Positions 38,401 through 52,063 of a DNA stretch of 64,000 nucleotides are shown here, one piece after another. The DNA comes from Albula goreensis (lineage: Eukaryota > Chordata > Actinopteri > Albuliformes > Albulidae). Numbering within the stretch: position 1 is the first letter of the stretch; every line of letters starts with the position of its first letter. Position numbers and translations under genes: made by a program. A model generated the notes under the pieces. It was not told the origin of the DNA. It did not search any database and saw only the letters and a program-made list of their open reading frames with translations. The stretch is taken from NCBI GenBank assembly GCA_022829145.1, contig CM040750.1, forward strand, positions 6,448,255 through 6,512,254, given 5' to 3'.

Positions 38401-41400
38401 ATTATATGCAAATTTTATTAACCATGCACAGTTAGAACTTTGAGTTGGTGTCTTGCCAAGTAGTTAAGAATGTCTTAACTGATTAACACACGTGAGTTGA
38501 AACAACAGATTTATCACAGCGTAATGTAGCCTGGCATGTTTTTACTCGTAGATCACACCCATCCTATGACTGTGCGTACCTGAACGCCCCATACGCTATG
38601 TTTCAGAAGATCAGCAATGGTGATTATTAAATTATTTCTCAGGGTGCAAAATCAAATTTCTCGTCTGTGCAACAGCGACCAGAAACACGCTTTTATCAAG
38701 GAGCCGGGGCTCAGGAGTAGCCAATAAAAGGAATCATCTTTTATGGCAGGGGGTTATGGCAGATGAGAAAGTTGGTGGCACCGAGAGCCACACTGAAATA
38801 ATAAAAAAATGGCCCCTGCGTCAAAGCAGCGGAGTGGAGGCGTATTAGTGTGCAATGGGCAAGTTGTACACTTTCGGGCGGAAAGTGAACCCCATTTCTC
38901 GGTGCAACACTACAACACACAACAAACTACGGTTACACATCCTCTCTGGCTTCTACAGAAGTACAGGTGGCATCTAGGTATTGCTATCTGCTTTTCAACG
39001 CTCGAATTAACCTGCTAGAGCACTGACTTGTCTCAGGCCTTCGGGACGCGTTCGTCAATGTCATTTGTGCTCCGAGCAATTGCACCGATTACATTATTAA
39101 ACCGGGTTTGTGTGCACGCAATGTTTACAAACTAGGCCCCAGGCGTGGGTATAGAATGACAGTAACAATTGCAAATAGCGGAATGGAAAAACTTGGCATT
39201 GAGTGAAAAATAGTCTGGTCCACGTGATGGTGTTTGTGACTCGTGGCCTGTTGTAGCAACTCATTGCGGTAATCGTCGTTATTTGCCTGCATAATATCCT
39301 ATGCTTCGCTCATCCTTTTTTCTTAAATTACGTTAGGCTGCGTAAAGTTGGCTAAAAGCCATGCAATGCTGCCTGTGTTATGAAATACCGCAGTACAGTG
39401 AAACGCTACAGTAAATTTGCAGGGCTCGTCGTGAAAATACAGTGGCAGCCTGTTGTGACTTAAGCAGGGTTATGGGTTAAACAGCGGTTTGAGTTTGCAT
39501 TTGCACGTATGTAACCTGTGATTCTATTCGCTCTGAAATTAAGTAGCCTGGTTCTATCTGTGGAGGAAGGGGTTTCTGTGTTAAAATGCCTGGACAGAGC
39601 TGCACAAAATCATTGAATAAGGATATCGAAAACAAACAAATTAAAAAATGGATATTGTCATAAACTGCATAATATAGCTTGTAGATCCAGGGGGATGGGG
39701 ACAAAGGACAGGAAAGCTACTTTTGCTCCCTCTGTTAGGTTTGAAGCCATATCAAACTGACCACTTTGCAACAGGATGGTGGAAAGCATTTTGTAAATTG
39801 TTATGATTCTTCAGTACTTGCGTCTGACTATGAAGATTTTCGTTTTAGCTGTAAGGGTAAGCAGAACTGGTAAAAGTGACGCTGCCTCTCTGAGTCAGTC
39901 ACATTGAATAGACGGAAATAAAAGAGAACAGAAAACTGTCTATTGAAGGGCTTTGGACTGGCAGGGGAGGAGGCAGCAAGGCTCTTCTTCAGAAAAGAAT
40001 AACCACAGTAAGTTACTTAAGCTATGTCATCGGAGTCCTTTTTAAAGCACAGTTAGAGGGCAGAGAGGAATACGACTTTCTAAATTCTACTAACATTTAT
40101 CAAAGCAGACAGCATGGTATTGCAGGATATATTTTGATATTTTGAGAATGTAACTTTGGTTAAAACAGTCCTGGGAAAATTCTGAAAAAGACTAATCATT
40201 TCCCATCACCACCGTCACAAGGTTCTCTCCAGGAAGTGTTTTCCCCCTGTGCGTCTCTCATTTCAGCACTGAACTGCCTGAAAGAGCAGGAAAATTACTG
40301 CTCACTCTTCACATGAACAGGTGAGCCAGCTCTGAGAGGCCTGATTAAAAGGAAGACAATTACTGACTCAGAAAAACAACACCTCCCCCTAGTGGTAAGA
40401 TACAGCAATAATATGTTGGGACAGAGCGCAAGTAATAATTGATGAAAAACTGAGCTTGAATGCAGAGAGGTTGACGAATTCCCAGGCCTAATAACAATGA
40501 CTTCAGCAATATCCAGTGCAGAAACTCTCCAGTGGAGGCCCCTGTCTGTCGAGAAAAAAGATAAAGTAATCATTAAACAGCACGATTTTCTCCCACCATC
40601 ACAGGTGGCTGAACATGACCTCTTGTATGTACCTGTAGCTGTTGTGGGGAAGGCAGAATACACACTCTGCACTTGGCCCACCCATCCTGGTCTCCGGGTC
40701 TGCTCCCTCATTCGTTTAACCCCCTTGTGCATCTGGCTGCTGAGCTGTGAGCAGGGATGATCACAGATTCTGCAACAAAGTGCATATATGTATGTGCACA
40801 AGTCTGTGATATTGCACAGTTCTGTCCCTTGTAATGTCTTGTGATTTCACCTGTATTGCTGGCTCTGTAGGTGCAGGAAAATGTCCCCTGGAGCAGCTAG
40901 GCTTTATTCTAATCTAGGTAGGATTGCATATTTGCCATTCTGCATTTGTACTGTAGTTTGCACACACATATACAGTACAGTACGTTAATCACAGTTTTAA
41001 ATGGGTCAGGTCATTATTCCTCGTAAATGAGAGAAAAAAAATTCTGCATAGTTCATTCATAATTTTGATTATTGAGAAGAATTGTGCCTAGGTACAGACA
41101 CGCAGAGCGCATAGTCGAAATAGGGACTATGCAATTGAACACTTTTTTGGTAATGCAGAAACCGCCACTAGAGGTCGTCAAAAGACAATATGAAACGGCT
41201 GTCGGCTGGCAATAGTAACATTTACAGAAATGCAGTACTGTACAGTCCTCCATAGTTTAGTTCTCGTGTGACGCATCAGAACTTTTAATGTGGCTAATAA
41301 CAATGTTTATTTTATTTCTGCAATATTTTAACATAACGCAGATCAATTAAAATATATAATTTTTATTTGCATCTGTTTTGATAATATGAGTGTTCATAAT

Positions 41401-41523
41401 GTGAATTCAAGTTGTACCTTTTGTGTATTCAATAAAAGACAGATTTTGTTTTACCTAATATCAGCAGGCAACACACTTAGATAGCCGAGATCAGTGTCAC
41501 AACCCCTCCCCCCACCCCCATTT

Positions 41524-41638
41524 AACAAGCTAGAACCACAAAATTGTGCACAGTTGAAGGATTACATTGCTGTATAATATAACCATTCAAATAAAATGTT
41601 AATTACAATATATTATAGAGTGAATATATCTGACCAAG
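41524..41638 (+). repeat. AT-rich dispersed repeat, copy 1
   Basis: It begins AACAAGCTAGAACCACAAAA and ends near GAGTGAATATATCTGACC. A diverged copy in the same orientation is at 44642-44764. It lies 70 bp before the 55-bp satellite. Confidence 0.75.
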
Positions 41639-41709
41639 GGTATTGGTCAATTGGTTGCAGTTTAGATGAAATCTCGTCTATGGTTCCTGTTTGTGGTATG
41701 CTGATGAAA

Positions 41710-43256
41710 TACTTCTCAATGCCTGTTCTCTGTAGACTAACAGTGCTGATTCCATGGGTTTACTTACACACCAAAGCCTGCTCTCTGTAAACTAACTGTG
41801 TTGATTCCATGGGTACAGTTAACTACCAGTGCCTGCTCTCTGTAAACTAACAGTGCTGACTCCATGGGTTTACTTACACACCAATGCCTGCTCTCTGTAA
41901 ACTAACAGCGCTGATTCCATGGGTTTACTTACACACCAATGCCTGCTCTCTGTAAACTAACAGCGCTTATTCCATGGGTTTACTTACACACCAATGCCTG
42001 CTCTCTGTAAACTAACAGCGCTGATTCCATGGGTTTACTTACACACCAATGCCTGCTCTCTGTAAACTAACAGCGCTTATTCCATGGGTTTACTTACACA
42101 CCAATGCCTGCTCTCTGTAAACTAACAGTGCTGACTCCATGGGTATACTTACACACCAACGCCTGCACTCTGTAAACTAACAGCGCTGATTCCATGGGTT
42201 TACTTACACACCAATGCCTGCTCTCTGTAAACTAACAGCGCTGATTCCATGGGTTTACTTACACACCAATGCCTGCTCTCTGTAAACTAACAGCGCTGAT
42301 TCCATGGGTATACTTACACACCAATGCGTGCTCTCTGTAAACTAACAGCGCTGATTCCATGGGTTTACTTACACACCAATGCCTGCTCTCTGTAAACTAA
42401 CAGCGCTGATTCCATGGGTTTACTTACACACCAATGCCTGCTCTCTGTAAACTAACAGCGCTGATTCCATGGGTTTACTTACACACCAATGCCTGCTCCC
42501 TGTAAACTAACAGCGCTTATTCCATGGGTTTACTTACACACCAATGCCTGCTCTCTGTAAACTAACAGCGCTGATTCCATGGGTTTACTTACACACCAAT
42601 GCCTGCTCTCTGTAAACTAACAGCGCTGATTCCATGGGTTTACTTACACACCAATGCCTGCTCTCTGTAAACTAACAGCGCTTATTCCATGGGTTTACAT
42701 ACACACCAATGCCTGCTCTCTGTAAACTAACAGCGCTGATTCCATGGGTTTACTTACACACCCACGCCTGCTCGCTATAAACTAACAGTGCTGACTCCAT
42801 GGGTATACTTACACACCAACGCCTGCACTCTGTAAACTAACTGTGCTGACTCCATGGGTATACTTACACACCAACGCCTGCACTCTGTAAACTAACAGCG
42901 CTGATTTCATGGGTTTACATACACACCAATGCCTGCTCTCTGTAAACTAACAGTGCTGATTCCATGGGTTTACTTACACACCAATGCCTGCTCTCTGTAA
43001 ACTAACAGTGCTGACTCCATGGGTATACTTACACACCAACGCCTGCACTCTGTAAACTAACAGTGCTGATTCCATGGGTATACTTACACACCAATGCCTG
43101 CTCTCTGTAAACTAACAGTGCTGACTCCATGGGTTTACTTACACACCCACGCCTGCACTCTGTAAACTAACAGTGCTGACTCCATGGGTATACTTACACA
43201 CCAACAGCTGCACTCTGTAAACTAACTGTGCTGACTCCATGGGTGTACTTACACAA
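41710..43256. repeat. 55-bp satellite array, about 28 copies
   Basis: The unit is ACTTACACACCAATGCCTGC, TCTCTGTAAACTAACAGCGC, TGATTCCATGGGTTT. Central copies are almost identical, while copies at both ends are more diverged, as expected when unequal exchange homogenises the middle. Variants GCTTATTCC and GTGCTGACTCC occur in several copies. Confidence 0.97.
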
Positions 43257-44641
43257 GTTTGGCCCCTTGTGAGAAACTGTAATACTGTAACAAATCTAGG
43301 TCATTTTATAATTGCATGTGTGATGTGTGGATTATGCTTGCTTTTGCCATGATGAGTGATTCTGTTCTCTTCACACCTGTCACTTAATTTGCAGTCATGC
43401 TAAAGTTTAATTTAATGCTCGCATTATTCTTTCTAGTTTATGTGTAACTTCATGTAATCTAAACAATATGGTCTTGAGAGAAATGTCACTTCAATAAATA
43501 GAACGAGATACCTATGAAAAACAAAAGAACAGGTACACTTGTGAATGAACAATTAAATAAACCGTCTGCTCTGTGGTAGACAGGAGGGTGGTTAAATATT
43601 TGCTTAGACATTTAACTCAGACTGTTTAAACAGCTAGCATTCTCATGGCAATTCTGTGGCACCATGGCAAAGCTGTGACAATGTTATATATGGAATGGGT
43701 ATATTAGCATGGTATGTATGCATTATAATCATGTTTGTTCAATGAGTCTCTGTGTAAGCGACATATGCAGAAGTATGTATGAAGTGCCGGTTGAAAGCAG
43801 GAGTGTTTGGGCTATGTTATTTTATTTTATGGTTAACTAACAAAGTAATGTATAATGACAGGAACAGGCTACTCAGCCCAGCTGGGTTAGCAATTCACTA
43901 CTTAGGTGGGAGACCAAGACTGAGTAGCCAAACCAGATTGTTGTGTTGGTAGGCCAGCAGGGGGCAGTCTAGACAAATAATGCTTTAACTTGTATGCAAA
44001 TATGATACACAGTGCAATTTTTGCCACAACAGCTGCAACAGACTATAGAGTTATTGAATTATGAATGATATGCGTGCATCTGTTCAGGTGAAAACAGAAA
44101 GATAATAAGTCCTGTAACACATAACATATGGACTGACAAACCTGTGACAAACAGTGATGTCAGAGGGCGATGGCAGAGGGTTGTCAAGAGGCCAACCAAT
44201 CACTTTCAGGGCCTGTTGCAATTCTCTGGAAAAAAATATCCATTCAAAATGATACAAGCGTGTCTTATTTTGGCTAGAATATAATGCTATTTATGCGGTT
44301 ATAGCCTAAAGTGGTTGCTCTAAATTAATGTCTGTTTTCTTTCTGTTTGTGTCTGTTCCTGTTCAAAACCATTGTTCTTAAAACCATCGTAATTGTATTT
44401 GCTGTGGAAGGGCGGGGGCATTAAGCTGTAGACTGACTGACAATGCCAACTAAAGTTACTTGTCAATATTTATTCTTGAAAGACTTTGTCTCTAATTCAG
44501 TTTGGTAGTATATCTGAGGACAAAACTTTCAAATAATGTACCAGAGGTTTCATTCCCAAGCATTTGTAAATCATTAACCAAAATTCCTCTCTTAAGGATA
44601 TTCCTAAAATATTCTGAAATGCTAGCTAGAATTACAATAAT

Positions 44642-44764
44642 AACAAGTTAGAACCACCAAATTGTGTGTATTTGAAGGATTGCAATGTGGCATAACATAA
44701 CAATTAAAATATAATGAGAATTATATATATTAAAAATATGTTATAGAGTAAATATTATCTGACC
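44642..44764 (+). repeat. AT-rich dispersed repeat, copy 2
   Basis: It begins AACAAGTTAGAACCACCAAA and ends near GAGTAAATATTATCTGACC. It aligns along its whole length with 41524-41638 with substitutions and small indels. Class unknown; no coding capacity. Confidence 0.75.
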
Positions 44765-47700
44765 TACAATACCTGACCAGTGTGAAAGAAAACCTGTGAG
44801 CACAATTTAATACTCATTCAAAACTTCAGCTATGCAACAGCTGCAGTTGCTGTCAGGTACATTAATCCTTGTCAGTTTTAATTTTTAGCATTTAATAATG
44901 CCTGTTGTAGGGGTGACATAACTGGGACATCCATTCCAGGAAGTCAAAATATTGGCCTCAAACTGAAAATGAAAAAAAAAATAGGTTTAGCACTTTTTGC
45001 ACACTGAAAACTAAAACATCAACACCATTCACCTCATGTTTGTTGAAACCGCTTCATTCGACAAGCTGACACTGAGCTGTTCAGTAGCAGGGCTCTGAAC
45101 TCCCCAGGCCTCAGGCATTAATTTTGGCCAAAGGGGCTTCCATACCAGCCACAGGAGCCTGACTGACAAAACTCCAAGACTCACTACCTAATGGCTTGCT
45201 GTTTTGCTGTACCTCCTGCACTGTCCAGATTCTCCAAACAAATGGAGGATCTCAAAAACAACCTGTACTAATGGCAGCACTAAAACACAAATCACAAATT
45301 TAAAGCAGGAATTCAATTTGGTAGATGAAACAATGGTCATAATGTAGCAGCATAATGCATGCAAAATTTCATAAACAGAACATGAAAACAATAGGGAGAC
45401 CTGTAGGCTATTGTAATATTCAGTTTGAATCAGTATTTCAGGAGAAGATGGGTAATGTCGTATTTATCAGAGAGCATCTGTGATTTTTGTGAATGGTTTC
45501 CTCCGGATGTCTGTTTATGAGACGCCCTGTGAGTGAGTGCAGGGGAACATTTACTCAGGTGTGACGTCTCAATCACACCACTCCTGATTGGACAATGAGG
45601 TTTCATGACCCCAGGTGGGTGGGGCTACTCAGTGATTTGGAGCAATCATTATGCTTTGTTGTGAAAAGCGAAACCTTTTAATCGATTCAAAGCAGTCAGT
45701 GCTTGACAGTTAATGGAAACATCTCCCATTTTTGGTGTTATGACAGCTTATGCTCCCATTACTGCTATATGTTATTAGGGGCTTGTATAACACACTCACT
45801 CTAATGCTTGTTATGACCATGCATAATTCAGTAGCACAAACCCTGACACTCTAACGATCAACAATACGATGTGCGGCATAGTGGTTGGCATGGCCATGAG
45901 GGGGCGTGGCCACTGAGCCAGGTGGTGAGTGAAAGGGAAATGTAAAGAAAATTGAAACAAAAATGATCAAAGGCCTTTCATTAACCCATTTTTGGGGACC
46001 ACAGAAAAAAACAGTATAGAACCCATTAAACACTTCAAAATTACAAAGAAAAACTCAGTACAGCCTACAGAAAAGCCAACCAAAAGCCAAAAAGAACTCC
46101 TACAGCCTGACAGGCTGTGATTGAAGGCAATGGCTGACCCCTGGGTTGATTACAAATCCCTACAGATGAGCCTGTTAGTGAGGCCACTGCTGTTGCAGCT
46201 TCTTTGTTCTCTGCAGGCTGAGGGAGGGAACAGGAAGACTGACATGGGAGGAGCCAGATGACATGATGAACCCCAGACAACCTAAGTGCACCGCGATGTT
46301 GCTGATTAATCATCTGGTAAGGAGCAGTCTCTCCACAGGCCCCAGCCTGCTTTCATAGGGAGTGCCTTTGCCAGCTGAACCACTTGGGAGCCGTCTGTAA
46401 TGGATCTTCAATGTTTTTAAATTAAAACGATTAAACAAAAACCCATTGAGACAATCTGTAGTGCTTAAGTTTTAATACAAAGGGTTTTACTTCCATAATT
46501 CCATCAGCGTGGGTCGTAGCATCAGTAAATGGACGAAGTCAAGTCAATTTTCTGTTTCCAGTCATGTCTAAATGTTTTCCAGAAATCCTAAAATTGTCTC
46601 CTTCAGCATCCTGCCAGCGTGTCTTGATCGACATTTCAAGGAACTGTGGACGCATTTGGGAAATTCTAAAAACATGCCACTTGAACGCGTCTCAAAAAGA
46701 CATAAATATTTACTGATTTACAAGTTTTTTTTCACTTATTGGATGTATTTACTTTATCAGATATTGTGACTTCTCTCTAAATACGTCTGCTTATCATATC
46801 ATACGCAGGATATTAGATCCCTGAGAAACGTAGTGGTGGCGTCTTATCGCTAGGTAACCAGCAGGTCATTGATCTCAGCTGTAGAAGGTCACAGAGCGTC
46901 TCCGCTGTCAAAGCTCTCCCCGATCTATCATTGATGAAATGCGTGTTTCTTCATTCTCCCATGGTTTTGTCTTTGCGCTAAAGGTTTCACACCAGCTAAT
47001 TTATGGGCTCACTTTGGAAAGTAAATGTGCTCCTTGTTCCAAAAGTACTTGTATTAAAAACACCAGTTGTGGTGTAGATGTTCAATGATGTCATAAACAG
47101 GAGAACTGACTTAGAGAAAAGCATATCCCGCCAGTAGGTAATATATTAATGTACTATCTGGCTACTGCTGGAGACCAGATTTTAATTTCCTTTTTATGTG
47201 TTTTGTTTCCAGCTAATAAAATGGTCCGGGAAGATGAGTGCTGAGTCAGTCAGAGTTTGTTATGTGTCGTGTTATTCAAACTATTCGACTGGGCAGCCCT
47301 GTTGAAGCTGCATGTCACCAGTAATTGCAACACAATATTGTAAAAGAATATCGTACATATTGGCAAATAGATACAGTAATGTCAGAATCTGTACAAACAG
47401 TGTCTGTTTCTAATGTGTGGTGGACAGGCAGTTGGAGGCATTCAGCATGCCAAAAGGCAACGGGAAAAACAACCACGATCATTGTGTTTTCATCTGCATT
47501 TACTACTTATATATCCTCATTACAAAGTGATCCTTATTGTTTGCTGCCTGAAACACATGTAGAGTTTAGAATTTTCTTCATCCAGCTTGATCCTTGTTTA
47601 CAGTAACCAATTGAACGAAACCAAAGTGATGCATGTTTATGGTCTGTCAGGGTATGTCAAAAAAAATTGAGAATGAATGTGGAAACTCAATCGACATCGT

Positions 47701-50700
47701 CGAGGATTCAGTTTACAACAGAATATAAGAAAATCCATCCAATTAGAACAGTAAAAATATCACAGCAGCAAAGAAATATTACCTGAATTGAATATTACCT
47801 AAAATGGAAGGTTTCTTAGAAATCACATGCAATTGTTTTGTCAAGTAATGAGGCTACTATCACGGTTAATCTGCCAAACAGTCCAGAAAAAAGGCCACTC
47901 TTTAAACGTCTGTCCCTGTAAGAGGAAGTGCTTGAGCCGGGTTCTGTCGGAGTCTGAAACTGAGTCTCACCTTTCAAGTTTTTGTCACTATAGCAACGGC
48001 AGTCACAGCCAGAACCAAAGTTGAAAATGTTAGTTTTCTATGTGCCTGGTTTGTTAAACGCCTCTTTTTTTTTTTATTTTAAAGATGCTTTAGCTACAAT
48101 GAGGGTGTTTCACAACAGCCTGTTGCAAAAATAAGATACATGCTAATGATAGCGTCAACCTCAGCTCTCCTCAGACAGGCTAATGTAAAAACATAGCATA
48201 ACTTTTCAGGCCTTCTCTCCATTGACCCAATAAAATGGATAAAAACTGCTTGTTTGCTCCTCCATTTCCCACTTCCCCATCTCCACCTTCCACGTTCTCA
48301 TTTCATAGAGATGTATGCAGTCTATGGGGCCTTTACAAAATATCGATCAGTAGCAACGCAATGTTCTTGTCCTCCAATAAAATCACACAACATATGTCAA
48401 CTTAACAATGTTGGTGTTCGTGAGAGATCCCTCATCTCTTTGGAGTGCGTGCATGCACATGTTTGGGCGTGGGGGGACGGTCATTAACGTTCATATTATT
48501 CGTTCTGTACCGTTGAAAGCATAACAGAAAGGTCAGTCAACACAGCACAGCCATCTGCCCCCATCATGGTAGTAATCATCGTATCACTGTCATACACAGG
48601 CGAGGTTGTTAGGATGGGATTTGGCGAATTAACCGAAGGGCGGGGCTTATAATATAACTCTAATGTCTGTGGTAAACCCGGGGGCGGATATTTCCAGAAA
48701 CAAAAGAGGCGGTTTCTCCCATTAGCGTCAGGGATAGTCACAATAAACAAACAGTGAGGTATGACATGTATGATATGAACCACAAGTGTTTCTTCTCCTG
48801 ATTCATTATTACTTCCACACTATAACATATAAGGGCCTGTACTTTCTTTCTGGTCTCCAAGTCGGATCATTAAACCATTAAAGAGTGAATAAAAAGCCCT
48901 GAGTTAATAGTGATATATACTGGACTCCTATGTTGTACAAGCCCTGGTCCAGTTTGTTTTCATGTCACTCTTACCCACCTACACTTGGTCTCCAGCTCTG
49001 TGTGGCCAGCGGATGTACAAACAGGGTGATTGACATCTCAGTGGTACTCAGGCGTTGTCATTAAAATTTAAATACACAAAGAACTGAGTATCTAAACATG
49101 ATATCATGTAAACACTTGTATGTAATAACCTTACTGTATGACCTTTTTCAGCTTTCATGGGGTGTTAGTGTAGGTACATCACAGCAAACACCTTAACAAT
49201 GAGTATTCATTAAAAAAATGTTCTGATGCAAACTATATTTTCAATTCAGAGAAGTATAAAGACTAAACTTCGTCATAGAGGTTGATGCTTTCAAATTACC
49301 ACTCCAGTACAAAAATCCTAAAAATGTATATTGTTTTATAGAGCAATCAATACTATGGAAAATCACAAAAATATTGATTTAAAAAACACAGATAAAAATA
49401 AACCTTTCTTAAAGATTTATTGAAAGTCTTACTGAAGAAATTAAGACGAACTTCAGTGATGGTCCAGGCTTTATTGGCCTCGTCTTTTTCGGACGAATGT
49501 GCTCGCGGTGTGAAAATGGAAAGCTATTTTTATGAGATTAAATTAGTCCATTAGTAGTGTCCCCTCTGAAGGTTTCCATGGATACGTACCTCAGCGGTCC
49601 CCAGGATATCACTCCTGTGGTGTTTTCTGTAAACCTTATTTTCATTCTGTACATTTTCAAACAGGTACCCATCTGTGCCTCTATATATGGACCCATTCTT
49701 CTTTGGAGGAACTCATTACGACTTGAGAATTTCACACTGCTTCTGAAATTCAACGAGATTCCACACCAGTCACACGAGCACAAACGAATCAAAAAAGGAT
49801 GGTAGGAAAAACCTTGTTAAGAAGATTGAAGATAGCATGATATAATGTTATTAGTGCAAGTGGCTTTTGTTCCTTCAGCTCTTTTGGTCAAAAACAGGAT
49901 TCAAACATAAAGACAGGATTGTTCAATAGAATTCATTTATATAGCTTTGTACCAGTCAATTTATTCAGTCATAAAAGGATGGTCAAGAGGCTACTCTATA
50001 TTCAAGTACATTTCAAACAGAGACATAATCTTATTTTTCTTCCTCTTCTATCTTGAGTAATCACTGTACCACTAACACCCCACATGTATAAATTATATAT
50101 ATATGTATAATATCATATTATTTTTAATTTACTCTGAATAGTTTGGTTAGTAAGGAGGTGGTGGTTTGACAATATGTGGTCTTCTATGATGAAACAATTT
50201 AAGCCCTTTCAAAATGCTCTGAAAGATTTAACAGGTTAATTTCACATCACAAAGGTGTGAATACCAAATAAAGCCTTTAATTTTGGTTACGAAATTTTGA
50301 CAGTTGTATGTTTGAAGGCATTGGAAATACCCTCATCCCTGCATGTATCTAGTTGGTCATCTCAGCTGTGGGAACAGGAGCAACAAGACGATGGTGAATT
50401 ACGACATCACTTTCATGAGACAGAGCGAGAGTTACAGAAGCTACATCCCCATTAGCGTGATTTACAGTGACAGCGCAGATCTGCTCCGCTGTGGTCACTG
50501 CTAGAGGCAAGCAGGTTCTCCGCCTACATTCAGGAAGAGCACGGGGAAGCTAAAGCCCACTCAGGGTAAACCCGAGATGCCGGGCGCGGCTTCACGATCG
50601 ACAGAACACCATTAGCTACAGTCACGGTTTGAAACGCGCCGTTTACCTACGGGGTTAATTGTATTTGCCAGTGGCTTTGTTTGTTTGTTTCTCTCTCATG

Positions 50701-52063
50701 CTGCAGCTGTGCAGATTTTCTTGGTAATTTGTTTCTTCCCCATCTGTGTCTTCCATCCCGTTACAGGTTTTGTTTTCTAAAGCCCCTGTTTTCTAATTGC
50801 AATACTCTGCCCTATGACCCAACCCTGGTTCCATCGTCTTAAGTGATCCAATCGTAAGTGGTTTTAGCCCCCTGTGTTTCCTGTGTTTATTAATGTAAAT
50901 CTAATACCATTATTAATGCAGTAAATAAATATGTTTAGGCTTTTTAGAAAGTCCATAATGGCCAACACTCCACTTTTTCAGAATGGAGCACCATGGTTTA
51001 AAAAACAAAACCGAAGTGCTTCTAGAACAAATTCAGCGTGAGGGCGAAGCCGTTTCCCTCATTACAGGCCAGAATGGAAAAAACAGACGCTTAAATGTCA
51101 AGGCAGCAGTCAGCTCTTTACCTGTTGCTAGACAGCCAGCTGTCCCCCCCACCCCGAGCGTTCTGATTGGTCCGTGCTCATGTCTGAGTTTCTGCTGCTG
51201 AAACTGAGTGGAATCATATGAACAAACGCATCTCTGGTTGGCAGAGCCAGACTGTCCACAGGCAGTACACTTTCAACGAATTTTAAAATGACATATCTGT
51301 CCTTCTGTATCAAGACCATTCCAATAGCCCAATGCGAACAACTGTTTTCTGTTGCAGTGAAATTTTTTAGTAAATGATATAGAAATTTTTTGTTTCTTAT
51401 TGAAAAAGTGGGGGTAAAATGTTTTCCAAAACAGAAAAAATCTGCAACAGCTATAGAAACAGCTATAGAACTGTATCGTGTTTTGGGTTACTGATCAGTA
51501 TTGTTTTCTCCTGGTGTTGAGGTTTATAGCAGCTTGACACTGACTTTCACTCACATTGGCAAGCCTGCCTCCTTGTTGCAGTACTCTCTGTCAGTTCAGG
51601 AGAGCACAGCACTTGTTAAAAGTCTTCTGCAAACAGCGCTTCACCCCTCAGTCACCAGCGGTGTTGTAAGGTCTGTGTGCTGGATACATTAAGACTACAG
51701 ATACCAAGCTGAGATGGGGAGAGTGAGGTTTCAACCAAAAATGGGAGGGACTACCATATTGTTTAGTGTATTCCCATTGGCTGTAGGAAGAAATACGTTT
51801 TTGATTGGCTCAAACAAGTCAATGATTGACAGCTAGGTGTAGCCCCACCCTAGCAGGATCATGAAATATCATTTCAGCCATCAATAGCGTTAGCCTCTTC
51901 CTGTGTGATGCTACAGCAGCTAGCGTGGCGCCCTGATGGTGGCACTGACAGCGGGTCATGACGCATAATACTGAAGTCTGCAGGACGAGCCCCCTGCCAT
52001 CACCTAACGGAGGATCTTTCATGTAGGTGATCAAAAAACGTCACATTTCTTTGTTCTATTCAT

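Larger units (their letters stand above)
35401..52063. other. Intergenic region between mtss1 and scgn
   Basis: About 16.7 kb with no convincing gene on either strand. Open frames are short; the longest, 168 codons on the minus strand at 40.3-40.8 kb, has no recognisable motif. The region includes the 55-bp satellite and the two copies of an AT-rich repeat flanking it. Some stretches (37.4-37.8, 46.6-47.0, 49.4-49.8 and 50.3-50.7 kb) are less repetitive and of higher complexity and may be regulatory. Confidence 0.7.

Noticed and set aside
40295-40801. 168-codon minus-strand frame in the intergenic region
   Set aside because: No domain, no splice context, no family resemblance; composition like surrounding non-coding DNA.
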